Positions 1 to 8,476 of a stretch of DNA of 64,000 bases are shown here, one piece after another. This DNA is from Mycobacterium sp. 155 (lineage in GTDB: Bacteria > Actinomycetota > Actinomycetes > Mycobacteriales > Mycobacteriaceae), in assembly GCF_000373905.1 (NCBI RefSeq), contig NZ_KB892705.1, positions 1,488,001 to 1,552,000 of the forward strand, written 5' to 3'. The position numbers were made by a program, and so were the translations under genes. The notes beneath the pieces are model-generated. The model was not told the DNA's origin. It ran no database searches and worked only from the letters and a program-made list of their open reading frames with translations. Numbering within the stretch: position 1 is the stretch's first letter; every line of letters begins with the position of its first letter.

Positions 1-125
1 CCTACGAAGAGCTGGCTATTACCGCCGAACCCGGCCACGTGCTCATCGTCTACCCCGCCGAACCTGGGTCCCCCTCAGCGGAGAAGCTACGGCTACTGGC
101 GTCGCTCGCAGCTGCGCTCACCTGA
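1..125 (+). CDS. 3' end of XRE-family regulator with MmyB-type ligand-binding domain (partial)
   Basis: The window opens inside a gene; the last 40 codons (from base 3) end at TGA 123-125. The tail reads YEELAITAEPGHVLIVYPAE and continues with PGSPSAEKLRLLASL, which matches the C-terminal strand and helix of the MmyB-like ligand-binding domain found behind an N-terminal XRE helix-turn-helix. Such regulators usually control an adjacent oxidoreductase, which fits the aldo/keto reductase and SDR just downstream. The DNA-binding part lies outside the window, so the call rests only on this tail. Confidence 0.6.
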   Translation, partial: YEELAITAEPGHVLIVYPAEPGSPSAEKLRLLASLAAALT

Positions 126-215
126 CCTGCACATGCGACAACCCCCGAATTCCGCTTGGCACAACATGACTCACCACTGACTAATCGACACATCCCCGAT
201 AGAAGGAAACGATCA

Positions 216-551
216 ATGGCCCACGAACAGAGCGCCGGATGGACTGGCGGGCAGCGCGCCTTCGGCGACTTCGCTCCCGGGATGGTGCACTACACCGACC
301 GGGTGCTGTTCGACGAAGTGTGGGAGCGACCGGGCCTGTCCAAACGGGACCGCAGCCTGATCACGGTCGCTGCGCTGACCGCCCTGGGCAAGATGGAACA
401 GCTGCAGTTCCACCTCGGTTTCGCCCGCCAGAACGGGGTCACCGACGACGAACTCAAGGAAGCCCTCCTGCACCTCGCGTTCTACTCCGGCTGGCCCAAC
501 GGCATGGGCGCCACCACGGTGCTCAAGAACATCATCGAGAACCAGACGTAA
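216..551 (+). CDS. Carboxymuconolactone decarboxylase family protein
   Basis: A 111-residue protein of the AhpD/CMD fold. The body has the WERPGLSKRDRSLITVAALT segment and a FHLGFARQNGVTDDELKEAL helix typical of the family, where an E-x(n)-H pair supports proton transfer or peroxidatic chemistry. There is no CxxC, so it is not an AhpD-type thiol peroxidase. The start at ATG 216 has a GAAGGA ribosome site about 8 bases upstream; the in-frame ATG at 156 lacks one. It is followed 9 bp later by the cupin remnant and then the aldo/keto reductase, a common trio in actinobacterial aldehyde/quinone stress cassettes. Confidence 0.85.
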   Translation: MAHEQSAGWTGGQRAFGDFAPGMVHYTDRVLFDEVWERPGLSKRDRSLITVAALTALGKMEQLQFHLGFARQNGVTDDELKEALLHLAFYSGWPNGMGATTVLKNIIENQT

Positions 552-560
552 GAAAAATCC

Positions 561-996
561 ATGGCAGAGAGGGATTTCGACCAAATCTTCCCCCTCGGGG
601 AACCGAACGACGCCTACGCGCAGTACTTCACCGGGCAGAGCTACCTCGCTCCGCTCGCCTCTGGGAGCGTGCACGTGAGCAACGTGACCTTCGAGCCGTG
701 CTGCCGCAACACCTGGCACATCCACCACGGCACCAACGGAGGCGGCGACCAGATCCTGATGTGCACGGCCGGCAGCGGCTGGTACCAGGCCCGAGGGACA
801 GGACCCAATCAGCATGGAACCGGGAACGGTGGTCCGTGTCCCGGCCGGCACGAAGCACTGGCACGGCGCGAGGGCCGACTCGTGGTTCTCCCACGTCGCC
901 TTCATCACGCCCGGCGAAGGCGTCAGCACCTAATCGCTCGAACCGGTCACAGACGACGAATACGGCCGGCTACCAACGAACGGAGAGAACGCATGA
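561..996 (+). pseudogene. Cupin-domain protein, broken by a frameshift and a stop
   Basis: From ATG 561 the frame encodes a cupin of the type paired with carboxymuconolactone decarboxylases: FPLGEPNDAYAQYFTGQSYL, then the metal motif WHIHHGTNGGGDQ. Near 801 homology moves to the next frame, which continues with SMEPGTVVRVPAGTKHWHGA and FSHVAFITPGEGVST. One extra base in the GGAC around 801-804 explains the shift. In that second frame a TAA at 931-933 interrupts the expected tail, which resumes as LEPVTDDEYGRL and would end at 996, overlapping the next ATG (993). Two separate lesions argue for real decay rather than one sequencing error. Confidence 0.8.
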
Positions 997-1850
997 GCAT
1001 CCTGACCGAGACCTACACCCTGTCCAACGGCGTCTCGATCCCCAAGCTGGGGCTGGGCACCTGGCTCATCGACGATGACAAAGCAGCCCAGACGGTCCGC
1101 GACGCCATCGAGATCGGCTATCGCAACATCGACACCGCCCAGGCGTACGGCAATGAACGCGGCGTCGGCGAGGGCGTCCGCACTTGCGGTGTCCCACGCG
1201 AGGAACTCTTCGTCTCCACCAAGCTCGCCGCGGAGATCAAGGACTACGACGCGGCGGTCGCCGCGATTGACGAGTCACTGGAGAAGCTCGGGCTCGACTA
1301 CGTCGACCTGATGCTCATTCACTCGCCGCAGCCGTGGAACGACTTCCGTGGCGGCGACTACTCAGACGGCAACCGCCAGGCGTGGCGGGCGCTGGAAGCG
1401 GCGCACCAGGCGGGCAGGCTCCGCTCGATCGGGGTATCGAATTTCCTGCAAGCCGACCTGGACAACATCGTCGAGCACGGCAAGGTGATCCCGCACGTGA
1501 ATCAGATCCTCGTCCACGCCGGTAACACCCCCGCCGAGCTGATCGCCTACTGCGAGGCGAAGAACATCCTGGTCGAGGCGTACTCGCCCATCGCGCACGG
1601 GGAGATTCTGAAAAACGAATACCTCGCGGCGATCGCCGCGAGGTATGGCGTGAGCGTGCCGCAGCTCTGCATCCGGTACACGATCCAGCTCGGCGCCGTA
1701 TCGCTGCCGAAGACCGCAAACCCTGACCACATGCGCACTAACGCCGAGATCGACTTCACGATCACCGACGAGGACATGCAAACCCTGCGGGACTTGGACG
1801 AGCGCGACTACGGGCAGGCCAGCGTCTTTCCTGTCTACAGCGGCAAATAG
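993..1850 (+). CDS. Aldo/keto reductase
   Basis: A 285-residue NAD(P)H-dependent reductase of the AKR TIM-barrel family, normal in length. The catalytic tetrad is visible: Asp47 and Tyr52 in NIDTAQAYGNE, Lys77 in FVSTKLA and His110 in LIHSP. The cofactor-binding region SLPKTANPDHMRTN is present. It probably reduces 2,5-diketo-gluconate-like or small aldehyde substrates; the exact substrate cannot be read. The start ATG 993 overlaps the ancestral stop of the cupin (ATGA), so the cassette was once translationally coupled. Confidence 0.9.
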   Translation: MSILTETYTLSNGVSIPKLGLGTWLIDDDKAAQTVRDAIEIGYRNIDTAQAYGNERGVGEGVRTCGVPREELFVSTKLAAEIKDYDAAVAAIDESLEKLGLDYVDLMLIHSPQPWNDFRGGDYSDGNRQAWRALEAAHQAGRLRSIGVSNFLQADLDNIVEHGKVIPHVNQILVHAGNTPAELIAYCEAKNILVEAYSPIAHGEILKNEYLAAIAARYGVSVPQLCIRYTIQLGAVSLPKTANPDHMRTNAEIDFTITDEDMQTLRDLDERDYGQASVFPVYSGK

Positions 1851-1981
1851 CAACACCGACCGGGCGGCGGGGTGAGGACGCCCGCTACCCCCGCCGAGAC
1901 CCTTCAATCGCGGCTGAATCTGACGCAGAATCAGCTACAACCGCTGGCTACCAATATGTTTCACGACTTTAGGGCATCCCC

Positions 1982-2585
1982 ATGGTTACGTACGACTTCA
2001 CCGGGAGGGTCGCCTTCGTCACCGGCGCCGCGGCTGGCATGGGTGCCGCCACTGCACGTGCGTTCGCCGAGGCGGGCGCGTCCGTCGCCGTCGCCGTCGC
2101 CGTCGCCGACCGCGACGCCGAGGCCGCAGCGCGGCTGGTCGCTGAACTGATCGACGCCGGTGCAGCGGCGACCGCGATCGGCTGCGATGTGTCCGACGAG
2201 TAGCAAGTCAAGAATGCCGTAGCCACAACAGTTTCCACCTACGGGCGCCTCGATATGGCCTTCAACAACGCCAGCATCATGCTGCCGCCCGTGGGTGCTG
2301 CGCAGGAAACTGCCGATGCCTTCGACCAGCTCGTCGCGGTCAACCTGCACGGGGTGTGGGCTTCGATGAAATACGAACTCGCGCAGATGCGCCTGCAGAG
2401 TTCAGGGACGATCGTCAACTGCTCTTCCCTTGGCGGGCTCGTCGGCGGGAGCGGACGCGCCACTTACCACGCCACCAAGCACGGCGTGATCGGGCAGACT
2501 GGGACGAGCTGAGGAGATCGCCGCGGCGGTGCTGTGGCTCTGCAGCGACGCATACTTGTCACTGCGGTATTGGTCAGCGAACAGA
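1982..2585 (+). pseudogene. Short-chain dehydrogenase/reductase, degraded
   Basis: The N-terminus is a good SDR start with the NAD(P) motif FVTGAAAGMGAATARAFAEA. A TAG at 2201-2203 then breaks it; the same frame continues with the conserved MAFNNAS, IVNCSSLGG and YHATKHGVIG (the Y-x3-K pair). After about 2500 the expected 50-60 residues are missing and only an EEIAAAVLWLCSDA segment remains, in another frame, near 2511-2560. A (GCCGTC)n run near 2083-2107 has lengthened AVAD to AVAVAVAVAD. With a stop, a deletion and a shift, this is a dead gene. Confidence 0.8.
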
Positions 2586-2595
2586 TGCCGCAGTA

Positions 2596-3364
2596 CTACT
2601 CATCAAACAATATTTCGGACTGGTCGTCTGGCTCGGAGACGGGCAGTGCAGAGTCTTCGATTTCGCGTAGACGTGCAGCCCAGCGCTGGTAGACATTTTG
2701 GCATGAGATGCCCAGTGTTTCAGCAATTTTCATCCAGGATAGGCCTGCGTGGCGTCCTTGTAATATGACGTGGGCGAGTTGTTCCTCGGCCGCTCGAACG
2801 CCGTCCTGCGCTTTATTGAGCGCGGTCGCTGCGGCCCTGAGGGATTCAAGGTGAATGTCGTAGGGGCGCACCGGGGGATCGAGGTCGAACAACGCATTGT
2901 CGGTCGAGTCGGCGCCGAGTTTGTCAGCGCTGTCGGGCCGGGCTTCTGGGGGTTCATCGGTATCCATGGCACGTCCAGCGGGTGTGGTTTGGTCGCGGGC
3001 AGCGGATGCATACTGCATCCAGGTGTTGCCGGCTTCGGCAGCGTGCTTCTGGGTGACTTGGTCGCTGTAGCCGAGCATTTCGGCGACCAGGGGAGGCGGT
3101 ATCTGTGAAACGAGTTGGCGAAGGGCTGTATTACGTGAGCCCAGCAGGTTGATGCCGAGCCCTCGAAGTCGCTGCATGATCGACTGCGGGTCGAGGTGGA
3201 GGCCGGGCCGAATGCTGGGAAACAACCAGGGCGTAGGGAAGTGTTTCGGAGTCTCCGGTGAGCAGTTCTTTGAGCCAGGCCAGACGCTGGTCTTGAGTGC
3301 TTTTACTGGTAACCCGCCATATTCGATTTCGCCGTATTCCACCCAGTCGCAAGTGGCACGTCAA
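2596..3364 (-). pseudogene. Tyrosine-recombinase remnant with C-terminal helix-turn-helix
   Basis: Reading leftward from 3364, TQDQRLAWLKELLTGDSETL resembles the middle of actinobacterial tyrosine recombinases. Homology then jumps frame and skips about 100 residues to PWLFPSIRPGLHL, LRGLGINLLGSRNTALRQLV and LVAEMLGYSDQVTQKHA, the C-terminal catalytic region including the last conserved helix. The downstream part, open to 2596, has LSWMKIAETLGISCQNVYQRW, a probable helix-turn-helix. A 248-codon frame (3342-2596) survives but lacks the core Arg and Lys residues, so recombinase activity is unlikely. Confidence 0.6.
3301..3340 (+). repeat. 40-bp direct repeat, left copy flanking MazEF
   Basis: This 40-bp stretch recurs at 4083-4122 with 35 of 40 identical bases, same orientation; the core is GGTAACCCGCC followed by ATTCGATT and CGCCGTATTCC. 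The left copy lies exactly where recognisable recombinase homology begins. The two copies bracket the MazEF pair and its promoter. Confidence 0.75.
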
Positions 3365-3491
3365 GGTCGGAGCATCTCCACAGGGCCGAGTTGGTGAGCA
3401 TCTTCAGGTAGCTCAGGCGAAACGGCCGAGCCGTAGCTTGGCTTTGGTTGCTGTCCCGGCCCTTCTGTCTACCCAGCTACCTAGGTTTAGC

Positions 3492-3503
3492 GTTACATGT
3501 AAC
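3492..3503. promoter_or_regulatory. Palindromic operator candidate for mazEF
   Basis: GTTACATGTAAC is a perfect 12-bp palindrome 8 bp upstream of the MazE start codon. MazE antitoxins normally bind palindromes at this position and repress their own operon with MazF. The site overlaps where the ribosome or RNA polymerase would sit. Binding is inferred. Confidence 0.5.
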
Positions 3504-3511
3504 ATATTGGA

Positions 3512-3718
3512 ATGGCGGTGAGGGAAAGAGTCGGGGAGTACCGACGGCGGATGCGGGAGCGAGGCTTGCGGCCACTGCAGGTCTGGGTGCCTGACGTGCG
3601 CACTCAAAGTTTTGCGGCCGAGGCGCATCGTCAGGCTTCATTGGTCGCCAAAGCGGACGAAAGAACCGATGACCAGGAGTTCACTGAGGCCATATCGACG
3701 CCATGGGACGAGGAGTGA
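3512..3718 (+). CDS. Antitoxin, MazE family
   Basis: A 68-residue protein with [20 protein letters not shown] followed by [10 protein letters not shown], the ribbon-helix-helix-like start common to actinobacterial MazE-type antitoxins, and an acidic tail (DDQEF, PWDEE) that would contact the toxin. It overlaps the MazF start by 16 bp, typical of TA operons. It should neutralise the downstream endoribonuclease and autoregulate through the palindrome at 3492. Confidence 0.85.
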   Translation: MAVRERVGEYRRRMRERGLRPLQVWVPDVRTQSFAAEAHRQASLVAKADERTDDQEFTEAISTPWDEE

Positions 3719-4047
3719 ACAGAGGCGAGATCTGGACCGTAGCGGGAGGCGTCTATGCGACCAAACCGCGTCCCGCGGTGATTATTCAGGATGACCTCTT
3801 TGACGCCACGAGTTCAGTAACTGTTGCTCCCATGTCCAGCACGCTGTTGGATGCGCCGTTGATGCGCATCCGGATAGCCGGCGGAGACGACCGGCTATCC
3901 GGACTTGACCACGACAGCGACGTGATGATCGATAAGCTCACAACCGTCAAAAGGTCGAACGTTCACGCCCGAGTCGGGCGGCTGACAGCGGAGCAAGTCG
4001 TCGAGGTCGAGCGAGCGATGATGGCATTCCTCGGCCTTGCGCGATAG
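3703..4047 (+). CDS. mazF: Toxin, MazF/PemK-type endoribonuclease
   Basis: A 114-residue protein of the PemK/MazF fold: NRGEIWTV at the N-terminus, [20 protein letters not shown] and [11 protein letters not shown], with the conserved Arg and Ser/Thr positions expected for sequence-specific mRNA cleavage. ATG 3703 overlaps the antitoxin; GTG 3715, overlapping the antitoxin stop, is an alternative start. It ends 36 bp before the right-hand 40-bp repeat, so the pair looks like a compact cassette. Confidence 0.88.
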   Translation: MGRGVNRGEIWTVAGGVYATKPRPAVIIQDDLFDATSSVTVAPMSSTLLDAPLMRIRIAGGDDRLSGLDHDSDVMIDKLTTVKRSNVHARVGRLTAEQVVEVERAMMAFLGLAR

Positions 4048-4082
4048 GCGAGAACCGTTCGACCGCAGTGCAATACGGCGTA

Positions 4083-4122
4083 GTTTGCTGGTAACCCGCC
4101 GCATTCGATTCCGCCGTATTCC
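4083..4122 (+). repeat. 40-bp direct repeat, right copy flanking MazEF
   Basis: Right copy of the element at 3301-3340 (35/40 identical). The AATACGGCG just upstream (from 4075) and CGCCGTATT inside the copy also form an inverted repeat, absent from the left copy. Confidence 0.75.
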
Positions 4123-4267
4123 TCGCATCTGACGGCTTACCCGACAGGCGCGGGTAGTCATGGGCATTCGCAACCCACCAACCGACCGTCCTCGTTTCGG
4201 CTACTTGCTTGAGGCGCATCTGGCCGCGCGGGCGAAGTTTGCTGCACAGCCAGAGCGTAATGTCGCC

Positions 4268-4289
4268 ATTGACTGCTAGCATTGACTGC
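4268..4289 (+). promoter_or_regulatory. Tandem ATTGACTGC repeats upstream of the FitAB-type TA pair
   Basis: ATTGACTGC occurs at 4268-4276 and again at 4281-4289, 13 bp apart, 29 bp before the antitoxin GTG. Tandem half-sites in this position are typical operators for ribbon-helix-helix antitoxins. Function is inferred from position. Confidence 0.4.
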
Positions 4290-4317
4290 AGTGACAGCAA
4301 TAGGCGAGGAGCAACTG

Positions 4318-4563
4318 GTGGCGACCTTGACGATTCGTGATTTCGATGAGGAGCTCAAATCTGCGCTGCGTGTCCGTGCTGCACAGCACGGACGCTCGAT
4401 GGAGTCAGAGGTGCGGGAGATCTTGCGCACGGTATTGGAGCGTCCGGCAGGTGGTCCGGGGATGGGTACGCGGATTCGGCAGCGTTTCTCGGAGACTGGG
4501 GGTGTGAACCTTGATCTGCCTAGCCGCGCCGAACGCCCTCGAGCGGCGGTCTTTGACGAATGA
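4318..4563 (+). CDS. Antitoxin, FitA/VapB ribbon-helix-helix family
   Basis: An 81-residue protein. ATLTIRDFDEELKSALRVRA then HGRSMESEVREIL is the RHH DNA-binding domain of the FitA-like group; the remainder is a toxin-binding tail. GTG 4318 is chosen because AGGAG sits 7 bases upstream; an ATG at 4282 has no such site. The stop overlaps the toxin ATG (ATGA), so the pair is coupled. Confidence 0.87.
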   Translation: MATLTIRDFDEELKSALRVRAAQHGRSMESEVREILRTVLERPAGGPGMGTRIRQRFSETGGVNLDLPSRAERPRAAVFDE

Positions 4564-4988
4564 TCGTCCTGGATACCAACGTCATCTCGGAGCTTGTTCG
4601 TAAAGCTCCAGACCTGGGCGTCGTTGGTTGGCTCGACGGCTTGGACGCGTCCGACGTAATGCTGACGGCGGTGACGGCGGCTGAGCTGTTGTATGGCGTC
4701 GCCCGATTGCCGAACGGCCGATGCGGACGGGAGCTACGTGCGAAAGTCGACGGACTGCTGACAGAGGAATTCGGCGACAGGATTCTGCCGTTCGACGTGC
4801 TGGCCGCAACCCACTACGCAGATATCGTCGCCAGTCGGGAGCGTATCGGGCTCCAGATCAGCATGGCCGACGGGCAGATCGCCGCAATTTGCCGCAACTG
4901 GAACGCGGGACTTGCGACCCGCAACATTAGCGACTTTGTCGACACCGGCATCGAACTGATCAATCCGTGGGACTTGGGCACACCGTAG
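4560..4988 (+). CDS. Toxin, FitB/VapC-type PIN-domain ribonuclease
   Basis: A 142-residue PIN-domain protein. The acidic metal-binding residues are visible: Asp5 in MIVLDTNVISEL, Glu42 in TAAELLYG, Asp104 in ISMADGQIAAI and Asp125 in TRNISDF. This is the usual Mg-dependent RNase active site, so the toxin looks intact. Length and the FitA-type partner place it near the FitB branch. About 480 bp without a gene follow. Confidence 0.9.
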   Translation: MIVLDTNVISELVRKAPDLGVVGWLDGLDASDVMLTAVTAAELLYGVARLPNGRCGRELRAKVDGLLTEEFGDRILPFDVLAATHYADIVASRERIGLQISMADGQIAAICRNWNAGLATRNISDFVDTGIELINPWDLGTP

Positions 4989-5465
4989 CGGCTCTGTCAA
5001 TGTGCGTCGTACGCCGGCGCAGCGGAACTCCGACTAGACCGGACAGCGAAAGCTATTGGGGTGCAATTGAACACGGCGTACCTGACTTGACATAATGTAG
5101 CTTATCGGTACTAAAACTGCGCCGAGTTGTATTAAATGAAAGGACCCGCATCCTTTGACGATTCGGCCGTCAGGCCTAGTGGCAGACGCATGGTCGTGTG
5201 CTTGCCGTCGGTCGACACTCGGTCTCAATCACTTAATGAATGATTCGGACGTTAGGTGAAACGTTGCGAGCTTTGACGGCTGCCAGGCCGCAAGGATCCG
5301 GTGTGGGTTGTTTCAGACCTCCGCTTCGATGGCGCCCTACATCGACGCTATTGCGTCACAGTGACGAATTATCTTGTGTCGCTGATACGACTGAAAGCTG
5401 GATAACCGTGTCATGTCTGACGCCAGCCCCTCTGTGACGAACAACTCGTCGTTCGGCTCTAGTGG
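4989..5465. other. Intergenic stretch, no gene supported
   Basis: No open frame here has codon use or homology that I would support. A TTGACA at about 5092 followed by AT-rich sequence (TAATGTAGCTTATCGG) could be a promoter, but no gene starts close downstream. The AT-rich 5085-5160 patch contrasts with the surrounding GC-rich DNA. Confidence 0.4.
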
Positions 5466-5630
5466 TCAGTGAGCCCGCGCGACCAACTCCCATATTCGGT
5501 GATTGGCCGCATAGTCGGTGGGATTGAGCCAGTCCCCCTGCTCCAGGCACACGACGTCGATGCCCGCTGACGCCAGCGTGTGCGACACGACTGCACCGGA
5601 CGGCCCGGCACCAATTACCACTACCTGCAC
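5466..5630 (-). pseudogene. N-terminal fragment of a GMC-family FAD oxidoreductase
   Basis: From GTG 5630 the minus strand encodes 54 residues: VVVIGAGPSGAVVSHTLASA, the FAD dinucleotide-binding motif, then VVCLEQGDWLNPTDYAANHR, very typical of glucose-methanol-choline oxidoreductases. It ends at TGA 5466 after about one tenth of the normal length, with no continuation downstream. It carries its own regulon motif upstream (5658-5681), so it was probably a member of the catabolic cluster before truncation. Confidence 0.8.
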
Positions 5631-5657
5631 GGCGTCTCCCAGTCCGGCTCAATACCC

Positions 5658-5681
5658 TAATGTGTAACCGGTAGCATTCTA
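5658..5681. promoter_or_regulatory. Heptad-spaced operator, copy upstream of the GMC fragment
   Basis: TAATGTG, TAACCGG, TAGCATT in 7-bp phase, with TAACCGGTAG at 5665-5674 as the core. It belongs to the motif set also found at 7113, 8428, 12682, 20992 and 23441. Confidence 0.55.
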
Positions 5682-5766
5682 TCTAACGCGTTCTGCGGCA
5701 ACCCGACATCGCAGCCGCCCAATAAGGGTTCAGTGGATAAACCGGCTGCGACGGCCCGGCCGATGA

Positions 5767-7032
5767 CTAGGTGAACAGCTCGCGGGTGTAGTCGTTGAGG
5801 AACAGTCCGAGCGGGTCCAACCGTCGGCGGGCATCATTGAACGCCGGCAACTCGGGGTACCGGTCGCGAATCAGTTGAGCATCGAGGTGATGCAGCTTCC
5901 CCCAGTGCATTCGGGGATTCATGTCATCAAGGGCGGCGGTGACCTCGCTCAGATGGCCGTCGAAGTCGGTGCGGGGACTGCCAGCGATGGATATGCCGAC
6001 GGAATCGGCGCGGTAGGCCGGCGACAAGTAGGCGTCGTCGCCCTTCACCCAGCGCGGCTGTACAGGGAATACCTCCTCCGGTCGATGATGCCGGCAAATG
6101 TCGCGGATGCGCGTCATCGCAGTGAGAGCGTGCCCGGCGTCGACGAAGATCTCCGCTTCGAAATAGTTGCCCTCAAAGGGTCCGGGATGGATGACGTAGT
6201 TGCGGTCCACCCGACTCGCGGATGTGTCGCGAGCCGGCCCTGGACATTTGTTGATGCGCCGCCGGACAGAGCGGTCGGCGAGAGGTAGGTCGTCGGGCAC
6301 CGCAAGGTTGTACAAGGCCGCGGACTCGTCGGCCGGCAGCCACCACAACGAGTAGTGGTGGTTGCCAGCAAGGTCGGCGGGCATGTCGGACACCAGCTCG
6401 TTCCAGGTCGGATAGGTCAGTTCTTCTTCGAGGTAGTACGCGTCAGTGACCTCGATCTCGATAGAGGTGATGACGCCGAGCAGGCCGAGGGAGAGTTGAG
6501 CGGCTCGAAGCAGATCAGGCTGGTCCTCGGCGATCTCCACGATGTCGCCCCGTCCGTCGACAAGCCGAACCCGACGGACCGTCGAAGACAGATTGCCCAT
6601 CGTCACACCCGAGCCGTGAGTTCCCGTGGAGATCGCGCCGACCATCGTCTGAGCGTCGATATCTCCCTGGTTGATCAGCGACAGTCCGTGATCCCAGAGG
6701 GCGGGCCCGGCGGCAGAGATCCGCGTCCCAGCGTGAATCACCGCGCGCTTGCGCACTGTATCGACCGCTTCGATGCCGGAGATGCCGGTCATGTCGATCA
6801 GCATCGCGCTCGTCGCACACAGCGGTGACCATGAGTGCGAAGCGCCAACGGGGCGCACCGCCAACCCGTTGGCGATCGCGTATCGGACGCACTCGGCCAC
6901 CTCGTGTTCCGAACGCGGATGTACGGTGACGGCCGGGACGGCGGCGGATTGACGCGACCAATTGACCCATGCCTGCTGGTATTCGTGTGGTGCCGGCGGA
7001 GCTGACTTACGCCTGCGGGACATGATCGTCAT
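5767..7032 (-). CDS. FAD-binding D-arabinono-1,4-lactone oxidase / alditol oxidase family protein
   Basis: A 421-residue VAO/PCMH-fold oxidase. The N-terminal domain has RPVGASHSWSPL, where the His is the expected covalent FAD attachment site, and INQGDIDAQTMVGAISTGTH for FAD binding. The C-terminal half ends with MHWGKLHHLD and LDPLGLFLNDYTRELF, the signature tail of sugar-lactone/alditol oxidases. ATG 7032 is preferred over the upstream ATG 7149 because family homology begins after it. The gene is divergent from the MFS gene at 7204, with the operator at 7113 between. A second oxidase of the same kind lies at 21181. The substrate is unknown. Confidence 0.85.
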   Translation of the reverse strand: MTIMSRRRKSAPPAPHEYQQAWVNWSRQSAAVPAVTVHPRSEHEVAECVRYAIANGLAVRPVGASHSWSPLCATSAMLIDMTGISGIEAVDTVRKRAVIHAGTRISAAGPALWDHGLSLINQGDIDAQTMVGAISTGTHGSGVTMGNLSSTVRRVRLVDGRGDIVEIAEDQPDLLRAAQLSLGLLGVITSIEIEVTDAYYLEEELTYPTWNELVSDMPADLAGNHHYSLWWLPADESAALYNLAVPDDLPLADRSVRRRINKCPGPARDTSASRVDRNYVIHPGPFEGNYFEAEIFVDAGHALTAMTRIRDICRHHRPEEVFPVQPRWVKGDDAYLSPAYRADSVGISIAGSPRTDFDGHLSEVTAALDDMNPRMHWGKLHHLDAQLIRDRYPELPAFNDARRRLDPLGLFLNDYTRELFT

Positions 7033-7112
7033 GGGTAACTTGCCCTTCGAGGAGGCGTTCGGAGCCCAACGGACACGCGAAGTGCGGCTGTCGCATTCAA
7101 GAAAGTGATGGG

Positions 7113-7136
7113 TAAGCGGTAATGTATTACAGATCA
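7113..7136. promoter_or_regulatory. Heptad-spaced operator between the oxidase and the MFS gene
   Basis: TAAGCGGTAA at 7113-7122, TAATGTATTA at 7120 and TTACAGATCA at 7127-7136 lie in 7-bp steps. It sits in the divergent promoter region, about 70-80 bp from each start codon. Confidence 0.6.
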
Positions 7137-7203
7137 CCAGCTGGTGCAATCATCGTGGAAATCGGTGCACATCTGACCGGCGCAGCCGAGGCGAAGGGAC
7201 CCC

Positions 7204-8379
7204 ATGACGGCCATTGATCAGCAGCATCGGCACCGGACGCGTTCGCGGGCAGCCGTGTTCAGCTTGTTCGGCGGGTTTGGGCTGGTCATCGCGACGTGGG
7301 CGGCGCACCTGCCGGCGATCAAAGCCGCGACCGGTGCATCGGCGTCAATGGTCGGCTTACTCCTGTTGATGCTCGGCGGCGGCGCATTACTCGGCATGCA
7401 ACTCAGCGGTGTCCTGGTGGACCGCGTCGGTTCGGTGCCGGTGGCTCTGTGTGGCGTGACAGCCATGGCCGTGGCCCTCATCGGACCGCTCGCCGCACAC
7501 TCTTGGGCGCTCGCGGCGATAGGGGCGGTGGCACTCGGGACCGCGACCGGGGTCGCCGAAGTGGGCATAAACGCTGTGGCGGTAGACGTCGAACGCGAGT
7601 ATCGGCGCTCCATCATGGCGACGTTTCACGCCGTTTACTCGGTGGGCAACGTCTGCGGAGCCGGAATCGCCGTGGCCGGCTTCGCACTCGGAACCCGCAC
7701 TGTCACGACGGCCGTGTTCGTGTCGGCGATCGCGCTGATTCTCGTCGGTAACGCAGCGGTATTGCTGCGTCACCGTCCCGCGCACGACATCGACACGGTC
7801 GACGGTGAACGCACCGACACGAGCACCGAGCGGCCCGCGCAGCGTGGCCGGATCGTCGTCCTGTGCATGCTGGCCTTCATCCTGATGCTCGCGGAGGGCG
7901 CGGGTATGGATTGGAGCAGCCTGCACGCGCAGGACCACCTTCAGGCTGGGCCGGCGGACGGTGCGCTGGCGCTCGGATCTTTCGTCAGCGCCATGACCGT
8001 GGGGCGATTCTCCGCCGATCACGTCGTCGAGCGGATCGGGGCCGTGTCGGTAGTGCGGTGGGGCTCGCTGGCCGCCATCGTCGGCCTGACGATCGTGATG
8101 ACGTCGCCAGTGCTGGCGTTGACGTGCGTGGGCTGGGCGCTTCTCGGACTCGGCCTGTCCGGCGGCATGCCGCTGGCCGTCAGTGCCGCCGGCAATCTCG
8201 AGGGCGTGTCGGGCAAAGCGCTGTCGCGGGTCGTGGGCTGTGGCTATCTCGCAGTCCTCGCCGGTCCGGGCGTGATCGGCTGGCTTGCCGACCATATCTC
8301 TCTCAACGGTGCCCTGCTGCTACCGGCGATTGCCTTGACGCTGTGTGCGTTCGCCGCCGGCGCGGTCACCCGCAAGTAG
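7204..8379 (+). CDS. Major facilitator superfamily transporter
   Basis: A 391-residue membrane protein with about 12 hydrophobic segments and the loop 2-3 motif GVLVDRVGSVPVA. The middle loop is charged (THDIDTVDGERTDTSTERP-like region near 195-215). It resembles sugar/fucose-permease-like MFS proteins. ATG 7204 starts three bases after the GGGACCCC stretch, with a purine-rich GAGGCGAAGGGA upstream. Shared operators with the divergent oxidase suggest that it imports or exports the cluster's substrate. Confidence 0.85.
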   Translation: MTAIDQQHRHRTRSRAAVFSLFGGFGLVIATWAAHLPAIKAATGASASMVGLLLLMLGGGALLGMQLSGVLVDRVGSVPVALCGVTAMAVALIGPLAAHSWALAAIGAVALGTATGVAEVGINAVAVDVEREYRRSIMATFHAVYSVGNVCGAGIAVAGFALGTRTVTTAVFVSAIALILVGNAAVLLRHRPAHDIDTVDGERTDTSTERPAQRGRIVVLCMLAFILMLAEGAGMDWSSLHAQDHLQAGPADGALALGSFVSAMTVGRFSADHVVERIGAVSVVRWGSLAAIVGLTIVMTSPVLALTCVGWALLGLGLSGGMPLAVSAAGNLEGVSGKALSRVVGCGYLAVLAGPGVIGWLADHISLNGALLLPAIALTLCAFAAGAVTRK

Positions 8380-8427
8380 GACCCGGTGCTCAAGACGCTG
8401 GCGCAGCCGGCCTGTCTCCATATAGAG

Positions 8428-8444
8428 TAACCGGTAACCGGTAA
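8428..8444. promoter_or_regulatory. Tandem TAACCGG operator upstream of the dehydratase operon
   Basis: TAACCGG TAACCGG TAA: two overlapping copies of TAACCGGTAA (8428-8437 and 8435-8444), followed by TATTTTAG. This is the clearest copy of the motif set and shows the 7-bp period directly. It lies 33 bp before the start codon at 8477. Confidence 0.7.
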
Positions 8445-8476
8445 TATTTTAGTCTTTCAGAATACGAGGAGCTGCC

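Noticed and set aside
5087..5115. TTGACA-like promoter in the 5-kb gap
   Set aside because: No -10 hexamer at proper spacing that I would defend, and no gene begins within 150 bp on that strand.
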